Positions 8,480-19,097 of a DNA stretch of 64,000 nucleotides are shown here, in pieces; within the stretch, counting starts at the first letter, position 1; the number at the start of each line of letters is the position of its first letter. Location of the stretch: the NCBI RefSeq assembly GCF_900128425.1, contig NZ_LT635782.1, forward strand, positions 1,247,691 through 1,311,690. The letters run 5' to 3'. The notes beneath the pieces are model-generated. The model did not search any database and had not been told where the DNA came from. It saw only the letters and a program-made list of their open reading frames with translations. This DNA is from Anaerococcus urinomassiliensis. GTDB lineage: Bacteria > Bacillota > Clostridia > Tissierellales > Peptoniphilaceae. Position numbers and translations under genes: made by a program.

Positions 8480-10089
8480 TAATTGTATCCTTTTACGTTT
8501 TGGAAGGCCTTTATCATATCGCTTCTACCATCAAATACACGAGCCTTTGACATTGTTGCTATCTCTTCTAAGTCCTCTTTTCTGGCATCACCAAAAAGGA
8601 TGCTAAATATTGGCACATCGTAGCCCAAGCTTTGGTAAGATTCATTGAGCTGGTCAAAGTCCATAGGACCATTTGGCATACCATCGCTTAGGACAACTAT
8701 GGCTGGACTATAGTCCTTTAGCTTATCCTCGTTGGTTTTTAGTATAGATATAGCCTCGTCAATAGCTTCGTACATAAAGGTTGCTGTCTCTGGAATGTAA
8801 TTTTCTGATAATTCTTGGTATAGGCTATCAAGTTCTTGTCCATTTCCACTAGCCATCAATTCTCCTAGGACCCTATCTGAGAAAGGAAGTATATATGTCA
8901 TGTCTTTGCTGGTGCCTAAAAGTAGGTTGGCCTTGGCATTTTCTGGTACTAGAACTTGTCTTAGGGCCTCATTCATCTGTTCATAGCCACCATTTCCTCC
9001 CATAGATCCAGAATAATCTAGGACATATATAGTAAAGGCTGGTTTTTTGAACTCACTTTGGTACATATTGAGAGCTTCCATGAAGACTTCTGCCTTCGGA
9101 AACCTTACTGGGCTTATGGTCTTATCTAGGTCTATGCCCCAGTTTTTGTCATAAATTGCTCTGTTTTCTTCTCGAACTGTGCCATAGGCTGATCTCTTGC
9201 CAGTCTTTTCTATTTCGTTTTGGGCCTCATCTGATAGGAGATACTCTTGAAATTTCTTGAAGGCCTCTTCTTTCTTATTATCATTTTTGTCAACATAGGC
9301 AAGTGGTGAATCTGAAATTGACAATCCATCTACTGGATATACTAGGTAAAGTGGTTCTTTCCCCTCTTCTTCCAATGCTTTGTTAGTCGCAATTACTAGC
9401 TGCTCGTAGTTTACCATAGCATCGTAATCACCTGATAAAAACAATTCTGTTAGCCAATTTGATGAACCAGATGACCTTTCTACACCTGCTAATAGGGAGG
9501 TAATCTCTTGTTGCAAGTCTTTATTTGTCAAGTCTTCGCTTGTCAGACCATTTTTGTCAGCTGCAAGTGCATTTAAAAATCCAAGATATGCAGATGCCCC
9601 AGAATTTGATTGGGTAGCAGAAGTCATAGTAAATTTTAGTTTGCCAGAAGATATGGCATCTATAATATCTTTGACTGTCACATCTTTATCTACAAAACCT
9701 AGTTCTCCTGCCAAGGATTTCTTAATTCCAAAAACAACTGGACTTTGGGATGTTGTCTCTTGGTATTTTAGGATATGGTTAGTATCTCCCATATTAAGCC
9801 ATATTGATGATGCAGGCCAAACAGCATCATAAGTAATTTCAGGATCGCTTAGTAGTCTCATAATGTCTAGTGACCCCAAGTAATCTATTTCTATATTTTG
9901 TTTATTTGCTTTGGCATATTCTTCAATAATTGGCTCAAGTTCCTTATTTTCAGAACCTGCCACAATCTTTAGTGAATCTCCAGAGGTGTAGGAAGTTTGA
10001 AAGTGTGAACTAGAATTCTTTTTTTCTGTATTGGAAGTACAAGATACAAGAAAAATTAGTGATAAGAGAACTGATAGTATTTTTTTCAT
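8479..10089 (-). CDS. Lipoprotein: substrate-binding domain fused to VWA domain
   Basis: A 536-residue protein. The signal peptide ends in a lipobox (LIFLVSC, Cys17). Residues about 40-330 form a solute-binding-protein-like domain. From about 350 a von Willebrand A domain starts with a metal-ion-dependent adhesion motif, DYSGSMGG, with ATFMYEAID and VVLSDGMPNG supplying the later MIDAS positions. First gene of the XpaC-TelA operon; a TATAAT box on the minus strand at 10118-10123 probably belongs to its promoter. VWA domains with MIDAS bind protein partners through a divalent cation. The combination with an SBP domain and TelA/XpaC suggests an extracytoplasmic sensing or assembly role (inference). 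Confidence 0.82.
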   Translation of the reverse strand: MKKILSVLLSLIFLVSCTSNTEKKNSSSHFQTSYTSGDSLKIVAGSENKELEPIIEEYAKANKQNIEIDYLGSLDIMRLLSDPEITYDAVWPASSIWLNMGDTNHILKYQETTSQSPVVFGIKKSLAGELGFVDKDVTVKDIIDAISSGKLKFTMTSATQSNSGASAYLGFLNALAADKNGLTSEDLTNKDLQQEITSLLAGVERSSGSSNWLTELFLSGDYDAMVNYEQLVIATNKALEEEGKEPLYLVYPVDGLSISDSPLAYVDKNDNKKEEAFKKFQEYLLSDEAQNEIEKTGKRSAYGTVREENRAIYDKNWGIDLDKTISPVRFPKAEVFMEALNMYQSEFKKPAFTIYVLDYSGSMGGNGGYEQMNEALRQVLVPENAKANLLLGTSKDMTYILPFSDRVLGELMASGNGQELDSLYQELSENYIPETATFMYEAIDEAISILKTNEDKLKDYSPAIVVLSDGMPNGPMDFDQLNESYQSLGYDVPIFSILFGDARKEDLEEIATMSKARVFDGRSDMIKAFQNVKGYN

Positions 10090-10176
10090 GGCCTTCTCCT
10101 TGTGTATTTCTACTATAATTATACCATCTTAAAGCTGTATTTAATCGACTTTACATAGATTTAACATTATGGCAAA

Positions 10177-10200
10177 TAAAAAGACTGGAAAGTCCAGTCT
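10177..10200 (-). terminator. Intrinsic terminator after the DNA glycosylase gene
   Basis: Minus-strand hairpin AGACTGGACTTTCCAGTCT followed by TTTTTATT. Separates the glycosylase/sortase pair from the SBP-VWA operon. Confidence 0.85.
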
Positions 10201-10221
10201 ATAATACAAATTTCTATTAAA

Positions 10222-11124
10222 TTATTTGCCTATTTTTTCTTCCCTACCGTAATAGAATAGGTATTGTTGGGCATAGCCGGCGTTTTCGCCAAAAATATCC
10301 CTGGCATAGTTATCGACAAGTTTTTTTGGCACTTCATGACCTATAAACAGGGTTTCCATAACTCTTTTGATCCAAACGTCAACCGGGAATGTTTCCCTGC
10401 GGTGGAAGGCAAAGAGCAAGATACAATCAGCAACTTTTGGTCCTACCCCTGGCATTTCCATTAGTTTTTCTTTCAATTCCAAACTATCTAGGTCCATATC
10501 ACTAGTGAAATCTAGGTAGCCGTCTCTTATCATCTGGCTCGCCTTTACAATCCTTACATCTCTAAAGCCTACCCTAGCGTATTCTCTTAAATCGGCTGGG
10601 TCAACTTCTGCTAATACTTCTGGTCTTGGGAAAGAATAGTAGCTTCTGCCCTTATATTCTCCTATATAGGTCCCATAGCGTTCACTTATGATTCTTACAG
10701 CTTTTTTTATCCTTGTTATGCCATTGTTGGCAGAAATGATAAAAGATATTACTGTTTCAAACATCTCCTGGTTTAGGATTCTTATCCCATAACCATAGTC
10801 ACTTGCGACTTTTAGATTTTCATCTGTAGAAAGTTTCTCTTTGATATTCCCATAGTTAGTCCCCAAGTCAAAGTAATCGTAAAAATATTGGTAGAAATCA
10901 TCTAAGGATACATTTCTGATTAGTACATAATCTTCTTTTGGGAGAAGATTTATTATCATATTCAAAAACACTGCTGTATATGATCCATCCTCTTCCTTGT
11001 GGAAGTTAAAGGCTTGGCCGCATTCGAATATATGGGTTGGGTTGAAGGAATCTTCCCTAAGGATTAGGCCTTCGGGAGATTCCACTATATCAAGTTTTCT
11101 TTTTTCTTTTGTTTTATAATACAT
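10222..11124 (-). CDS. ogg: 8-oxoguanine DNA glycosylase, OGG1 type
   Basis: A 300-residue HhH-GPD superfamily protein. An N-terminal OGG_N domain (FECGQAFNF) is followed by the helix-hairpin-helix MPGVGPKVADC, containing the catalytic lysine, and PVDVWIKRVM, containing the catalytic aspartate. This layout matches human OGG1 rather than MutM. It removes oxidised guanine from DNA and has lyase activity in the family. Its ATG follows the sortase stop codon with no gap, so the two genes are translationally coupled despite unrelated roles. A Cys-rich Fe-S motif, as in EndoIII, is absent. Confidence 0.9.
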   Translation of the reverse strand: MYYKTKEKRKLDIVESPEGLILREDSFNPTHIFECGQAFNFHKEEDGSYTAVFLNMIINLLPKEDYVLIRNVSLDDFYQYFYDYFDLGTNYGNIKEKLSTDENLKVASDYGYGIRILNQEMFETVISFIISANNGITRIKKAVRIISERYGTYIGEYKGRSYYSFPRPEVLAEVDPADLREYARVGFRDVRIVKASQMIRDGYLDFTSDMDLDSLELKEKLMEMPGVGPKVADCILLFAFHRRETFPVDVWIKRVMETLFIGHEVPKKLVDNYARDIFGENAGYAQQYLFYYGREEKIGK

Positions 11125-11913
11125 CTATCTAACTCTAACTGCATGGATTGCAAGTCTTTGGTCTTCGTAGTCGTATTGGCAGGTTGATAGGGTGATGATT
11201 TGGTCGTCTTCTTTGAAAGTTGGGCTATCAAGCAAGACTTCTGAATTGCTTCTTAGTTGGTTAAAGAAAGGCACTACATCGTCCCTATTTGTAAAGTATA
11301 GGGTCCTGTATTGGTAGTCAGCTGGTATGCCATAGGCTGAGAAAATCTTATATTCTCTAAGTTCATTTAGAGTTGCCAAGTAGATTGTCTGGTGTTTTTC
11401 AGCAAATTCTTGTTTTCTATACTGGTCAAGTGGAGTAAACATTGATTTTATCTCCAAGTGGTGACCGTATATTACCGTATTGTCATCATTGAAGTCTGGT
11501 GTGTTGTTCATATCAATGAAAATTGAACCAGCAATGTCATACTCTTTGTTAAGTCCACGCCTTAGGTAAAAGTCGTTATCTGGACCTTGGACTACTGGAT
11601 AAGAAACATCTGCTCCTGGTATGTCTATAAAGCCTATAATATCATCGTTGTTATATTGATTTTTCAAGGCATTTATGATCTTTGCATAGTGTTCTTGCTT
11701 TTTAGTATATTCGTCCTTGTTGTCGAGATTGACATTGGTATTACTTTCTTCAACACCAGTTTCCTCTTCAACAGACTTTACTATGTCAGATATTTCTTTG
11801 TTGTTGTGTGCATTGGTTCTATAGTCTAGAAGCCTTTTGCCTAGGATAGCAATGCAGGCTAATATTATCAGGATTAGGATAAATCTAATCACGCTCATTA
11901 TTTTAGATTTCAT
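11125..11913 (-). CDS. srtB: Class B sortase
   Basis: A 262-residue protein with an N-terminal membrane anchor (7-26) and an extracellular sortase domain. Catalytic residues are visible: YGHHL (His near 151), TLSTC (Cys near 245) and QRLAIHAVR (Arg near 253). The spacing between the His and Cys and the intervening helix-rich segment fit class B, the class that usually anchors heme or pilus proteins through NPQTN-like signals. No substrate gene is adjacent; the secreted proteins at 1-5595 have no visible sorting signal within the window. It is transcribed with ogg. Confidence 0.9.
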   Translation of the reverse strand: MKSKIMSVIRFILILIILACIAILGKRLLDYRTNAHNNKEISDIVKSVEEETGVEESNTNVNLDNKDEYTKKQEHYAKIINALKNQYNNDDIIGFIDIPGADVSYPVVQGPDNDFYLRRGLNKEYDIAGSIFIDMNNTPDFNDDNTVIYGHHLEIKSMFTPLDQYRKQEFAEKHQTIYLATLNELREYKIFSAYGIPADYQYRTLYFTNRDDVVPFFNQLRSNSEVLLDSPTFKEDDQIITLSTCQYDYEDQRLAIHAVRVR

Positions 11914-11990
11914 TTCGCCACCTTTAAAATTTTCTTACTATTAGTATAATATACCATAATGAGCTAATTATGAAAATATAGGAGAAAAAA

Positions 11991-12221
11991 ATGAAAGATT
12001 ACAAATTATTTGTAGGAACTATTTGTCCTTATTGCAAAAAAGTCGAAAACTTTATGAATGAAAATAACATCGAAATTGAAATAGTAAATATAGAAGAAGA
12101 TAGAGACGCTATGAATGAACTCATAGAAAAAGGTGGCAAAAGACAAGTGCCATGCCTATACCATGATGGAGAATACTTATACGAATCTGATGATATCATC
12201 AAATTCTTAGGACAAAATTAA
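11991..12221 (+). CDS. Glutaredoxin-like protein (CPYC)
   Basis: A 76-residue thioredoxin-fold protein. The active-site motif is CPYC near residue 11, with the cis-proline TVPC-like site represented by RQVPCLYH and the C-terminal YESDDIIKFL. Length and motif fit a classical monothiol/dithiol glutaredoxin. It would reduce disulfides or glutathione/other low-molecular-weight thiol adducts. A good RBS (GGAGAAAAA) precedes it. The HAD phosphatase gene follows after 14 bases. A second, CVFC-type glutaredoxin is encoded at 36358. Confidence 0.88.
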   Translation: MKDYKLFVGTICPYCKKVENFMNENNIEIEIVNIEEDRDAMNELIEKGGKRQVPCLYHDGEYLYESDDIIKFLGQN

Positions 12222-12235
12222 CTTATAGGAAAAAT

Positions 12236-13054
12236 ATGATTAAATTAATAGCATCCGACATAGATGAAACCCTAGTAGACAAAAATAAAAATGTGCCTAA
12301 AAGAAACAGAGAAGCCATAGCCAAGGCCCAGGAAATGGGGATTGTAGTTATGCTTGCTACTGGTCGTGGCCCATATGAACTACATGATATACCAGATCAA
12401 GCTGGTGTCATAGACGAAGATAGGTTCATAATTTGCTGTAACGGTGCAATAATCATAAGGGCATTAGATAGGGAAATTGTATCATCACTTCCACTTGAGT
12501 TTAAATATGCAAAGGCTGTATTTGATTATTGCAAAGATAACAATCTGCAGGCCTACATCTATACTCTAGATAAGAAATACGCTATAAATCTTGACCCTAT
12601 TGAAAGAAATCATATATACACCAACGATAGCAAGGTTATAGAAATCAAGGACGGAAATATTGATTTCTTGGAAGATGAGCTCATACTTAAGGCCTTGATT
12701 AAAGATTCAAATATAGACTTCTTGCACTCACTAGAAGTAGATATAGCAGCTATTACCAACTACGATGTCGAGATAGCCTATTCTTCTAATATGTTTATGG
12801 AGATAAATGCCAAGGGCGTGGACAAGGGTATAGCCCTTAAGAAAGTCTGCGACCACTACGGTTTTGATATAAGCGAGGCTCTAACTATTGGCGATAATTA
12901 CAATGATGTAGCTATGTTAGAGGTAGCAGGTACATCAGTTGCTGTGGCAAATGCCCATCTTCAAGTTAAAGATGTAGCAACATATGTGACAGATGCGACC
13001 AATGAAGAGGGAGCTGTTGGCGAAGCTATAGAAAAATATGTTTTAAATAAATAA
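12236..13054 (+). CDS. Cof-type HAD family phosphatase
   Basis: A 272-residue protein of the Cof subfamily (type IIB cap). HAD motif I is SDIDETLVDK at the N-terminus; motif II is ATGR; motif III/IV are KGIALKKV and TIGDNYNDVAML, which bind Mg2+. Enzymes of this group dephosphorylate sugar phosphates, flavin or pyridoxal phosphates; the substrate cannot be deduced. It is co-directional with the glutaredoxin gene and ends at a bidirectional terminator. Confidence 0.88.
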   Translation: MIKLIASDIDETLVDKNKNVPKRNREAIAKAQEMGIVVMLATGRGPYELHDIPDQAGVIDEDRFIICCNGAIIIRALDREIVSSLPLEFKYAKAVFDYCKDNNLQAYIYTLDKKYAINLDPIERNHIYTNDSKVIEIKDGNIDFLEDELILKALIKDSNIDFLHSLEVDIAAITNYDVEIAYSSNMFMEINAKGVDKGIALKKVCDHYGFDISEALTIGDNYNDVAMLEVAGTSVAVANAHLQVKDVATYVTDATNEEGAVGEAIEKYVLNK

Positions 13055-13060
13055 ACAAGG

Positions 13061-13092
13061 AAAAGATCCACTCAAATTTGAGCGGATCTTTT
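13061..13092. terminator. Bidirectional terminator between HAD and glycerol operon
   Basis: AAAAGATCC...GGATCTTTT with an inner CTCAAATTTGAG palindrome. Serves the plus-strand HAD gene and the minus-strand DUF1667 gene that converge here. Confidence 0.85.
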
Positions 13093-13099
13093 ATATTTG

Positions 13100-13456
13100 T
13101 TACAATCTTTCGTCAGTTGCTATTACATTTACTCCTGTGTCTAGGAGATTTTCTATAACGACATCACCTATATGAACTGGTGCTTTGATTTCTGCTTGGT
13201 TGATCTTTTCCATGCATTCAAAGATAAGTCCTTTTGGAATAGCTGTTTCTGTTTTTACTGGAACGCTATAGGCATCATTTCCGCTTATTTTAACTGTTGA
13301 GCATACCATTCTCTTTGGATCTTTGATCTCATCTCTTACATAGATTTCTCCACGTTTACAGTTGTTACCTTCTATATTTGTAATCTCTTCGCCGTCCATG
13401 GTTACTACAACTTGGCAACCCAAAGGACAGTTTATACATGTGAATTGCTTTTTCAT
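13100..13456 (-). CDS. DUF1667 Cys-rich protein, glycerol operon
   Basis: A 118-residue protein. The N-terminus has CINCPLGCQV and, 22 residues later, NNCKRGE, a four-cysteine pattern that likely binds an Fe-S cluster or metal. This is the DUF1667 family, commonly the third gene after two flavoproteins of a glycerol-3-phosphate oxidation set. It is a plausible electron-transfer subunit, but no biochemical role is established. It overlaps the upstream flavoprotein gene by 4 bases and ends the operon. Confidence 0.85.
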   Translation of the reverse strand: MKKQFTCINCPLGCQVVVTMDGEEITNIEGNNCKRGEIYVRDEIKDPKRMVCSTVKISGNDAYSVPVKTETAIPKGLIFECMEKINQAEIKAPVHIGDVVIENLLDTGVNVIATDERL

Positions 13457-14712
13457 ACTTCCTCCAATTGTATTGTGACTTTCTTTGTATCTGGATCTAT
13501 GTCATCTTTTTTAAGTCTTAATAGTTCCATTTCACCTGGAGCTAATACTCTTTTTTTGCGTTCTATGATGCACTTATCATCAGTATAAACAGCGATTTTT
13601 CTTGATGGATAAACATTGTTTACCCTAAATTTTACTATGATAGAATCGTCCATATTTTCATAGTCTAGGTATTGCGGAAGTGTGTAAGATACTCCATCTC
13701 CAGCTACCATTTCTATTGTTTTATCGCTTGTTTGGGTAAATTCACCCTTGATATAGTTTGCTGCATTTACTGCTGCTTGTTCGCTTTCTTCTGATACGAA
13801 GTCTACTAAATCGTGAACATGGAGTACGTTACCTGCTGCAAATATACCATCTACACTTGTCATTAGTTTATCAGATACATAAGCTCCCTTTGTTTTTGGG
13901 TCAAGCTTAATATTTGCTTCTTTGGTAAGTTCATTTTCTGGGAGTAGTCCTACAGATAGTAAGACTGTATCACATTCGATGAATTTTTCTGTTCCTTCGA
14001 TGATTCTTAAGTTTTCGTCAACCTTTGATAAATACACTCCCTCTACCCTATCAGTTCCCTTGATGCCAGAGATAGTTGTTGAGTAGTAAAGTGGTATATC
14101 AAAGTCGTGCAAGCATTGAACTATGTTTCTTTTTAGACCGCCTGAAAATGGCATAAGTTCTGCTACACATTCAACCTTAGCTCCTTCTAGGGTCATACGA
14201 CGAGCCATGATAAGACCTATATCGCCTGATCCAAGTATTACTACCTTCTTTCCTGGCATATAGCCTTCTAGGTTTACTAGTTTTTGAGCTGTACCTGCAC
14301 TATAAACACCTGCTGGTCTGCTTCCTGGAGTGTTTAGGGCTCCTCTTGGACGTTCCCTACAACCCATAGCTAGGATTATTGCCTTTGGCTTTATCTCAAA
14401 CATACCACGTTCTTCATTCATTAGTAGAAGTGTTTTGTCTTCATGCATATCCATTACTATGGTATTAAGCATTATATCTATGTCACGTTCTCTCGCTTCT
14501 TTGATGAATCTATGAGCGTATTCTGGACCTGTAAGCTCTTCCTTAAATCTTTGTAGGCCAAATCCATTGTGGATACATTGGTTTAAGATACCACCTAATT
14601 TGTTGTCACGTTCTACGACTAGGATATTTTTGATTCCCTCATCATAGGCTTTTACAGCGGCAGAAAGTCCTGCAGGACCCCCACCTATTATTACTAAATC
14701 ATAATCGTGCAT
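13453..14712 (-). CDS. FAD/NAD-dependent oxidoreductase, glycerol operon
   Basis: A 419-residue pyridine-nucleotide-disulfide-type flavoprotein. The N-terminal FAD fingerprint is IIGGGPAGLSAAV. A second dinucleotide site lies at VILGSGDIGLIMA, and the second FAD contact at GIFAAGNVLHVHDLVD. There is no redox-active CxxxxC pair of the disulfide reductases, but a cysteine-bearing NQCIHNGF motif is present. It sits between the GlpA-like protein and DUF1667 with tiny gaps or overlap, so it probably forms a complex with them and passes glycerol-3-phosphate electrons to NAD or a quinone-free acceptor (inference). Confidence 0.85.
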   Translation of the reverse strand: MHDYDLVIIGGGPAGLSAAVKAYDEGIKNILVVERDNKLGGILNQCIHNGFGLQRFKEELTGPEYAHRFIKEARERDIDIMLNTIVMDMHEDKTLLLMNEERGMFEIKPKAIILAMGCRERPRGALNTPGSRPAGVYSAGTAQKLVNLEGYMPGKKVVILGSGDIGLIMARRMTLEGAKVECVAELMPFSGGLKRNIVQCLHDFDIPLYYSTTISGIKGTDRVEGVYLSKVDENLRIIEGTEKFIECDTVLLSVGLLPENELTKEANIKLDPKTKGAYVSDKLMTSVDGIFAAGNVLHVHDLVDFVSEESEQAAVNAANYIKGEFTQTSDKTIEMVAGDGVSYTLPQYLDYENMDDSIIVKFRVNNVYPSRKIAVYTDDKCIIERKKRVLAPGEMELLRLKKDDIDPDTKKVTIQLEEV

Positions 14713-14722
14713 TTATTTCTCC

Positions 14723-16150
14723 TTACTTAACTCTCTTTTCAATGTATATGGATTTGTTGCCTTTTTTGGTAATCTCTTCTTGATCCACTCCTAGTTCACG
14801 GGATAAGATTTCAATTATAGATGGAAGACAGAATCCACCTTGGCATCTACCTGCTGTGGCGCGGCAACGTCTCTTGATACCGTCTACTGTCCTTGCTCCT
14901 ACTGGTGCATGGATTGCATCTAGGATTTCACCTTCTGTGACTTTCTCACATCTACAGATAATCTTTCCGTATTTTGGATTTTTCTTTATAAGTTCATTGT
15001 GTTCTTCAGCAGTCATTTCACTTGTTTTTGGTATAGGATTTCTGCCAGCTTTAAAGTCAGGATTTTCTGCAAGTTCTAGAGAGTCTTTTACCAAGCCCGC
15101 CATGTATTTGCCTATGGCTGGCGCTGATGTGAGTCCTGGTGATTCGATACCTACGCAATCAAAGAATCCTTTTTTGGTCTCTTGTAGGATGAAGTCTCCA
15201 CTACTTTCATGGGCTCTGTTACCAGAAAATGATGTGATCACTTGACGAACTGGTACATTGTCAACTGTATCATTTACCTTATCTATTACTTCTTCTATAG
15301 CTTTTCTTGTTGTAACTAGGTCAGACTTGTCATCTATAAAGTCACTTGTTGGACCTATAAGGGTATTTTCATCTACGGTAGGTGTTACTAAAATTCCCTT
15401 ACCTTTTTCTGTTGGCAAGTTGAATAGTACGTGGTTTACATAACCTGCTGTAGCCTTATCTAGGAGCAAATATTCTCCACGACGAGCTCTGATTTCAAAT
15501 TTCTTATCATCCATAATCATATCGTGGATGGCATCTGAATATAGGCCTGCTGCGTTTACAACAGCCTTTGTTTCTATTTCTTCACCATCTTTTGTTTTTA
15601 ATATGTAGTGGTCATCAGCTTCTTTTATTTCTACTATTTCTGTATTTAGTTTGTATTCTACACCATTTAGATTGGAGCCTTCTGCATAAGCTACATTCAT
15701 CAAAAATGGATCTACTATACCAGCTTCTTTGCTGTATAAAGCTGCGTATACGTCTTTTTCTACATGAGGTTCCATCTCTAGGATTTGTTCATTGTAGATT
15801 ATTTCCATGCCAGAAACGCCATTTTCTATACCTTGATCGTATAGCTTTTGGAGTTTTGGGAAGTCTTTTTCGTCATGGCATAATACCAATGTGCCTATTT
15901 GTTTATATGGAAAAGACAACTCATCTGCTATCTCTCTCATCATGTGGTTACCTTCTACATTCATTTTTGCTTTCATACTGCCAGGTTCTGCATCGTAACC
16001 ACCGTGGCAGATGGCAGAGTTTGCTTTACTTGTTTCTTCGCAAACATCAGAGTGTTTTTCTACTACTAGAAAGTCACCCTTAAATTTGGATAAATTATAT
16101 GCTACAGATGTTCCTGTTACACCTGCACCAACTATTACTACATCTCTCAT
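14723..16150 (-). CDS. Glycerol-3-phosphate dehydrogenase-like flavoprotein with [2Fe-2S] BFD domain
   Basis: A 475-residue protein. The N-terminal DAO-type FAD domain starts VIVGAGVTGTSVAYNL; residues about 1-380 fit GlpA/GlpD-like oxidases. The C-terminal BFD-like [2Fe-2S] domain has CRCEKVTEGEI followed by CRATAGRCQGGFC, giving the four ligand cysteines. This two-domain form is the anaerobic type. It probably oxidises glycerol-3-phosphate to dihydroxyacetone phosphate. It lies downstream of glpK, separated by 96 bases with two hairpins. L-2-hydroxyglutarate-type oxidases share this fold, but the operon points to glycerol. Confidence 0.83.
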   Translation of the reverse strand: MRDVVIVGAGVTGTSVAYNLSKFKGDFLVVEKHSDVCEETSKANSAICHGGYDAEPGSMKAKMNVEGNHMMREIADELSFPYKQIGTLVLCHDEKDFPKLQKLYDQGIENGVSGMEIIYNEQILEMEPHVEKDVYAALYSKEAGIVDPFLMNVAYAEGSNLNGVEYKLNTEIVEIKEADDHYILKTKDGEEIETKAVVNAAGLYSDAIHDMIMDDKKFEIRARRGEYLLLDKATAGYVNHVLFNLPTEKGKGILVTPTVDENTLIGPTSDFIDDKSDLVTTRKAIEEVIDKVNDTVDNVPVRQVITSFSGNRAHESSGDFILQETKKGFFDCVGIESPGLTSAPAIGKYMAGLVKDSLELAENPDFKAGRNPIPKTSEMTAEEHNELIKKNPKYGKIICRCEKVTEGEILDAIHAPVGARTVDGIKRRCRATAGRCQGGFCLPSIIEILSRELGVDQEEITKKGNKSIYIEKRVK

Positions 16151-16173
16151 ATTTTCTCCTTATATGTAATGAA

Positions 16174-16198
16174 AAAAGGACCATAGCTGGCCCTTTTT
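16174..16198 (-). terminator. Hairpin with U-run in the glpK-glpA intergenic leader
   Basis: Minus strand AAAAAGG-GCCA-GCTA-TGG-TCCTTTTTT. It reads as an intrinsic terminator 20 to 25 bases before the flavoprotein gene and so may attenuate expression of the dehydrogenase genes relative to glpK. Confidence 0.7.
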
Positions 16199-16202
16199 AG
16201 TC

Positions 16203-16234
16203 AAAGAGCACCCTATAATATTCAGTAGCTCTTT
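16203..16234 (-). promoter_or_regulatory. Hairpin just after glpK, candidate GlpP site
   Basis: Minus strand stem AAAGAGC/GCTCTTT around TACTGAATATTATAGGGT. Its loop layout resembles the leader hairpin before glpP (GAGCC-GATGATTAAGTTACG-GGCTC). It has no U-run of its own, so it is more likely regulatory than a simple terminator (inference). Confidence 0.45.
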
Positions 16235-16246
16235 CTCAGTTTATAT

Positions 16247-18332
<2,086 letters not shown>

Positions 18333-18354
18333 AATCCCCCCTAATAAAAGACAA

Positions 18355-18383
18355 AACGAGCCCGTAACTTAATCATCGGCTCG
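18355..18383 (-). promoter_or_regulatory. Leader terminator hairpin upstream of glpP
   Basis: Minus strand AACGAGCC-GATGATTAAGTTACG-GGCTCGTT, then TTTGTCTTTT, located about 25 to 55 bases before the glpP ATG. It fits the antitermination target expected for GlpP. An AT-rich -10-like TATAAT on the minus strand lies at about 18402-18407. Confidence 0.65.
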
Positions 18384-18458
18384 TTCTCATCACTTATATT
18401 ATTATACTTAAACTTTATCACAAATTATAAAGTTTTGCAAATCTTTTCCTTGATTTTT

Positions 18459-19055
18459 TTAAAAATTTTGCTTTCCTTCCCTAACCCCTTCAGCTTTGAA
18501 AACTTTTGGTATGGTTTTAAGGAAAATCTTAAGGTCATTTATAAAAGTAATATCATTGGCATAGATAGAATCAGTGTGTGCCTTAGTAGCTGGATCTAGG
18601 TTATCTCTGCCTGATATTTGTGATAGACCAGTAATACCTGGCTTGGCCTTGGCAGAACCATTTGCTGCTCTAAGGTCTAAGAGTTCTCTTTCCTTTAATA
18701 TAACTGGTCTAGGACCTACAAAACTCATATCTCCCTTTACAATATTAATAAGCTGTGGAAGTTCATCTATGGAAGTTTTTCTCAAGAATTTGCCCAGAGG
18801 AGTAATAAAGGAATCTGGATTTTCTAGCTCCCAGGTAGATGCATTCTGGGGTGCATCCATACTCATAGACCTAAATTTGTAGCACATAAATGGCTTATTA
18901 TCAACTCCTGCCCTTTCTTGCTTAAAGAAAATTGTACCCTTGGGCTCTTCTATTTTAGATATTATTCCTATTATTAAAAATAGTGGACTTAGGATTATGA
19001 GCAAAAGAAAGCTTAGCACAAAGTCCAATAATTTTTTTATATAATTTTTGTACAA
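18459..19055 (-). CDS. Undecaprenyl-phosphate sugar phosphotransferase
   Basis: A 198-residue bacterial sugar transferase (short, PglC-like monotopic form). One N-terminal hydrophobic segment (about 10-32) is followed by the catalytic domain with FFKQERAGVDNKPF, YKFRSM, TSIDELPQL, VGPRPVILKERE and GITGLSQISGRD. The family transfers a sugar-phosphate to undecaprenyl phosphate to begin a capsule, teichoic-type or glycan chain. It stands alone here with no glycosyltransferase or polymerase neighbours, so the glycan it starts cannot be named. No frameshift or truncation is seen. Confidence 0.92.
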   Translation of the reverse strand: MYKNYIKKLLDFVLSFLLLIILSPLFLIIGIISKIEEPKGTIFFKQERAGVDNKPFMCYKFRSMSMDAPQNASTWELENPDSFITPLGKFLRKTSIDELPQLINIVKGDMSFVGPRPVILKERELLDLRAANGSAKAKPGITGLSQISGRDNLDPATKAHTDSIYANDITFINDLKIFLKTIPKVFKAEGVREGKQNF

Positions 19056-19097
19056 GCTATCCTCCTAAGACTCTATATTTTATTATTATAAAATATT

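Noticed and set aside
15568..16083. Plus-strand 171-residue frame
   Set aside because: Antisense to the GlpA-like flavoprotein; Leu/His-rich shadow composition.
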